In this document: in pieces, positions 25,925-28,826 of the stretch
How positions within the stretch are numbered: position 1 is the stretch's first letter
Layout: the number at the start of each line of letters is the position of its first letter
DNA from: Stramenopiles sp. TOSAG23-3
Lineage: Eukaryota > Sar
Length of the DNA: 28,826 nt
Reading direction: 5' to 3'
Assembly (NCBI GenBank): GCA_900128585.1
Contig: LT642242.1
Coordinates: 1-28,826 of the forward strand
The notes under the pieces: model-generated
The model's database searches: none
The model's input: only the letters and a program-made list of their open reading frames with translations
What the model was told of the DNA's origin: nothing
Position numbers and translations under genes: made by a program

Positions 25925-28826
25925 ATGTTCAAAGACTTGGCAACGCGGGCCAAGTTGGCAGCCTCGGCTGCCCAGACTTTCGCTGCCAACGCGACGAATG
26001 AGATTCAGGCGGCGACAACGCCGACCAGGGATGATGGCAAAAAGCAAAGTAATGGGGTCGGGACGCCCGGAAAGCCGTCATCTGGAATTAAGACTGCTAG
26101 CCGCGAAGAACTAATGAATTTACTTCGTCGGTCGCGTGCGCAAAACAAGCAAGTGAAGGCAAAGTACGTAGAACTTTCAAAAAAACAGAAACATTTTGAG
26201 GCGCAAACAGTCACGTTGCAGCGTTTCCTTAACAATTCTGTCGGGATAACATTAGGCGAAAGTATAACAGAACAGTTGATCGACGGGGATTTATTAAGGA
26301 AACAATGGGAAACAAGGAAGGGGTCGCAACCCCCAAAGGTCCAGGAAGAAGACTTATTGGGCTTGACTGCTCTCGGCGACGGTGGCAAAGACAAGCAAGT
26401 TGTTGCGAAGCTTCAGAACGATCTAGCGCGTGAGAAAGGCGAAAGAACAAAAGTTTTGTCAAAATTGAGAGAAGTGGTTGATAAATATAAGCAGTTGCAA
26501 AAACATGCGCGGACGTTAAAGGAAAATTTGGAGAAAACAGAAGCCGACGCTGACAACACGCTCAACAAAGCTGGTGAGGCAGGCCTCCATTTAATTGAAG
26601 AGAACAAAGCACTATCGGAGGAAGTAGAGAAGATGAAGAAAATAGCGGAAGAAAACAACGCTCACAAGATTAGTTTCAAAAAGAAAATCCAAAACATCGA
26701 GAAACTGTTGCGGGAAAGTGAAGAATCAAAAGCTGAATTAGAACGAAAGTGTCACGATATGACCGGCGATGCCGCGGCGAATGCGACCGACAAGGCAAGG
26801 CTGGAGCAAACGGTTCAGAAATTGGAAAGTGCTCTGGCGAGTGCAGAACATGAAAGCGTGGAGTTATCGAATACTGTGGAATTGAGTTCCCCAAAAACGA
26901 CTGTAGAAGCCATGGAAAACCGGTACAAGTTGCAAATTAAGGGGTTGCAAGAATCGTTGGAAGCGGCTAGTGTGGATGCAGAACTGTTGCACAAACTGCA
27001 GCAAGACGCCGAAGCATTACGCGGCGAAAATACCATGTTAATAGCAAAAACTGCAGAGGTAGAAAGCGCGTTGAAAGATTCGAAAGCCTTAATTCGCCAC
27101 AACGCCAACCGTGAGCGTGCGTTATCTTCCGAAGATTCGCTCCCTGTTCCTGATATGACAGCGGTGGAACACGAAAAGTTAAAGCAAAGGGTCGCGTTTT
27201 TGACCAAAAAAGGGAAGGAATTGTTGGGGCGGCATCGAAAACTGGAGGAAAAATACAAGGTGGAGACTGAGAAAATCTCTGGGCTGGAACAGCAGTTAAA
27301 AAGTGCTGAAGAGAAGAATACTTTACTGGGAAAAGACCTGAAAGAGTATGAATTACGGGTGGAATCCATAACTTCTGCGGCGGCAGAGTCTATGGTAGAT
27401 TCTGGGGACAAAGACGTTTTGTTGCAGGAGGCTGAAAGGAAAATTGAGGATGCTCAAACCCAGCACGAATCAGAGAAAAAACTCTTGAATGAAAAAATAA
27501 CCCAGTTACAAGAGGGACTTCTTGCGGCCACCGGAGCAAAGACAACACTTGAAGCAGACATAAAAGTATTGCAAAGTGCAAACAATGAAAATGATAAAGA
27601 AGAAGAATCAAAAAAAGAGGCACTAAATGATGAGTTGAATTTTTTCAGGGAAGAGCTAGAAAAGCTTCGAGAATCAAACTCGCGGCATGAAAGACGCGAG
27701 GCTGAGCTCGGCAAAAAACACGAAGCAGCAATAGAAACATTAAAGCTGGACTTTGCGATGGAACTTGAAAGCAAAACAAACGCTACAACGATGGAAAAGA
27801 CCAGAATGGTCCAAACACACGCTGCAACAGTGCTGGAAATGCGGAAAGAAGTAGATGATTTATTAGAGTCCCATTCACAAAAAATAAAAGAATTACAAGA
27901 TGCCCATGAAGACGCTGTAAAGAAGTACATTGAAGATGCGAATAAAACGAACGAGCAGAAAATAGCCGAATTGAAAAATTTGCACGAAGAGACTATCAAA
28001 CAGATGAACAATAGTATTATGCAACAGTCGAAGCAAAACGATGGTTTGCAAGAACAGCAGCAGCGTGCGCTTGAATCCCACAACAATGTTGTCAGTGAGC
28101 TGGAAAAAGCGAAGGTAGAACACAGTAAAATTATGTCTGCATTAAACGAACAATTGCAGAAAATACGCAAGCAGCATAAGGGTGAGATTGAAGTGCTTAA
28201 ACAAGATGCGTCGACGACCATTGGAAATATGAACATTAGTCATAAAGAGGAGATGGAATCGCTCAATGTAGAACACATAGCGATGGTTGATACGATCAAT
28301 GCAAGACAAAATGACGCACTGGAAAAAGTAAAATCGACTTATGAAGCAACGATGGATAAACTCAAAACAGAATACACAAGGGCAATAAAAGCAGTGGAAT
28401 CTCTTCATGATGAACACAAAATTCAAGTCAATTCATTAAACAAGAGCCATGAAAAAGAATGCAACGACTTAAAAAGAGAAGTCCGGGATCTCCAAGACGA
28501 AAACAAGCATATAAAAACAGCACTTGCTTCAAAGGAGGGCGCTGAAGTAAAAGCATTGAAAAAGCAAGTTGAAGACGTAACGGCTAAGCGCAGCTTACAA
28601 GCGCAACACCATACAACCGAATTAGAAAAATTGAAAATTGCTAATAACAAATTAATGGACAGTTTGAAATCGACGCACACGGAGGAATTGGGAAAGGTGT
28701 CAAAGGAAATGCAAGCCTTGCAAGAGTCGCACGATAACCTAAGCAATGAGTACAAAGCCATGCTGTCCTCAAAGGATGAAGCAGGATCAGAAGTAGAATT
28801 GCTCAAAAAGAAAATCGAAGCAGAAA
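25925..28826 (+). CDS. long coiled-coil protein, golgin-like, 3' end beyond window
   Basis: I translated this frame by eye from the ATG at 25925 to the right edge: 967 codons without a stop, so the gene is partial. The N-terminus (MFKDLATRAKLAASAAQTF) is a short amphipathic-looking helix, followed by a Gly/Lys/Pro-rich stretch. A helix SREELMNLLRRSRAQNKQVKAKYVEL then resembles the start of GRIP-type golgins. From about residue 155 to the edge it is almost continuous heptad-like coiled coil rich in Glu, Lys, Gln and Leu, with His-containing repeats in the later part. Long tethering proteins of the Golgi have this look, and the DENND4-like gene upstream fits a traffic theme, but myosin-tail, kinesin-tail or centrosomal proteins are also possible. 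The missing C-terminus would decide. Third positions are more A/T-rich than in the left-hand genes. Confidence 0.8.
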   Translation, partial: MFKDLATRAKLAASAAQTFAANATNEIQAATTPTRDDGKKQSNGVGTPGKPSSGIKTASREELMNLLRRSRAQNKQVKAKYVELSKKQKHFEAQTVTLQRFLNNSVGITLGESITEQLIDGDLLRKQWETRKGSQPPKVQEEDLLGLTALGDGGKDKQVVAKLQNDLAREKGERTKVLSKLREVVDKYKQLQKHARTLKENLEKTEADADNTLNKAGEAGLHLIEENKALSEEVEKMKKIAEENNAHKISFKKKIQNIEKLLRESEESKAELERKCHDMTGDAAANATDKARLEQTVQKLESALASAEHESVELSNTVELSSPKTTVEAMENRYKLQIKGLQESLEAASVDAELLHKLQQDAEALRGENTMLIAKTAEVESALKDSKALIRHNANRERALSSEDSLPVPDMTAVEHEKLKQRVAFLTKKGKELLGRHRKLEEKYKVETEKISGLEQQLKSAEEKNTLLGKDLKEYELRVESITSAAAESMVDSGDKDVLLQEAERKIEDAQTQHESEKKLLNEKITQLQEGLLAATGAKTTLEADIKVLQSANNENDKEEESKKEALNDELNFFREELEKLRESNSRHERREAELGKKHEAAIETLKLDFAMELESKTNATTMEKTRMVQTHAATVLEMRKEVDDLLESHSQKIKELQDAHEDAVKKYIEDANKTNEQKIAELKNLHEETIKQMNNSIMQQSKQNDGLQEQQQRALESHNNVVSELEKAKVEHSKIMSALNEQLQKIRKQHKGEIEVLKQDASTTIGNMNISHKEEMESLNVEHIAMVDTINARQNDALEKVKSTYEATMDKLKTEYTRAIKAVESLHDEHKIQVNSLNKSHEKECNDLKREVRDLQDENKHIKTALASKEGAEVKALKKQVEDVTAKRSLQAQHHTTELEKLKIANNKLMDSLKSTHTEELGKVSKEMQALQESHDNLSNEYKAMLSSKDEAGSEVELLKKKIEAE

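Noticed and set aside
26005-28806. Several minus-strand frames rich in Ser, Phe and Cys
   Set aside because: They are antisense to the Lys/Glu-rich coiled coil, which is open for 967 codons.
1-28826. tRNA, rRNA or mobile-element genes
   Set aside because: I looked for tRNA B-box-like words and transposase or reverse-transcriptase motifs and found none I could support by eye.

Overview
The window reads as nuclear DNA of a unicellular eukaryote, most likely an alga or flagellated protist. The protein families are eukaryotic: OPR/HPR and RAP proteins, a DENND4-like DENN protein, a potassium-dependent Na+/Ca2+ exchanger with EF-hands, a tubulin-tyrosine-ligase-like enzyme, RNI-type leucine-rich repeats and a long coiled coil. 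There are no bacterial ribosome-binding sites. The spacers are AT-rich and full of microsatellites, while the genes have a more balanced composition. Nearly every gene is one long uninterrupted frame, so the genome looks intron-poor. I cannot name a species or phylum from this stretch.

Eleven coding regions are supported. Left to right: a secreted Ala/Glu/Lys-rich helical protein (732-2078, +); an OPR/HPR-RAP-like organelle RNA factor (2241-3833, -); an OPR/HPR array fused to a METTL21-type methyltransferase (4507-6762, +); an unrecognised basic protein with two RFVPRP motifs (6963-8030, -); a basic protein of nine approx. 59-residue repeats (9501-11711, +); an NCKX exchanger with a Cys-rich ectodomain and EF-hand-like loop (12107-14536, -); a coiled-coil protein (15693-17033, +); a TTL-family enzyme (17474-18757, -) whose frame overlaps the end of an RNI-LRR gene (18754-20070, -); a DENND4-like Rab exchange factor (21031-25374, +); and the 5' part of a golgin-like coiled coil running off the right edge (25925 onward, +).

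Genes mostly alternate in strand, giving four divergent spacers (3834-4506, 8031-9500, 14537-15692, 20071-21030) and four convergent ones. The divergent spacers share GGTAC-type palindromes; the octamer TACCGGTA occurs seven times in three of them and I did not see it elsewhere. Two convergent spacers carry inverted repeats. The most unusual items are the OPR-methyltransferase fusion with an altered DxxY motif, the LRR/TTL junction that looks like one gene split by an unseen intron or an indel, the novel 59-residue repeat protein, and the palindromes of the divergent spacers.

Functionally the set covers organelle RNA metabolism (two adjacent OPR-class genes), membrane traffic (DENND4-like, golgin-like), calcium transport (NCKX) and probably microtubule or flagellar biology (TTL, coiled coil). 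Nothing shows that they form one pathway; this is ordinary eukaryotic gene order except for the paired OPR-class genes.
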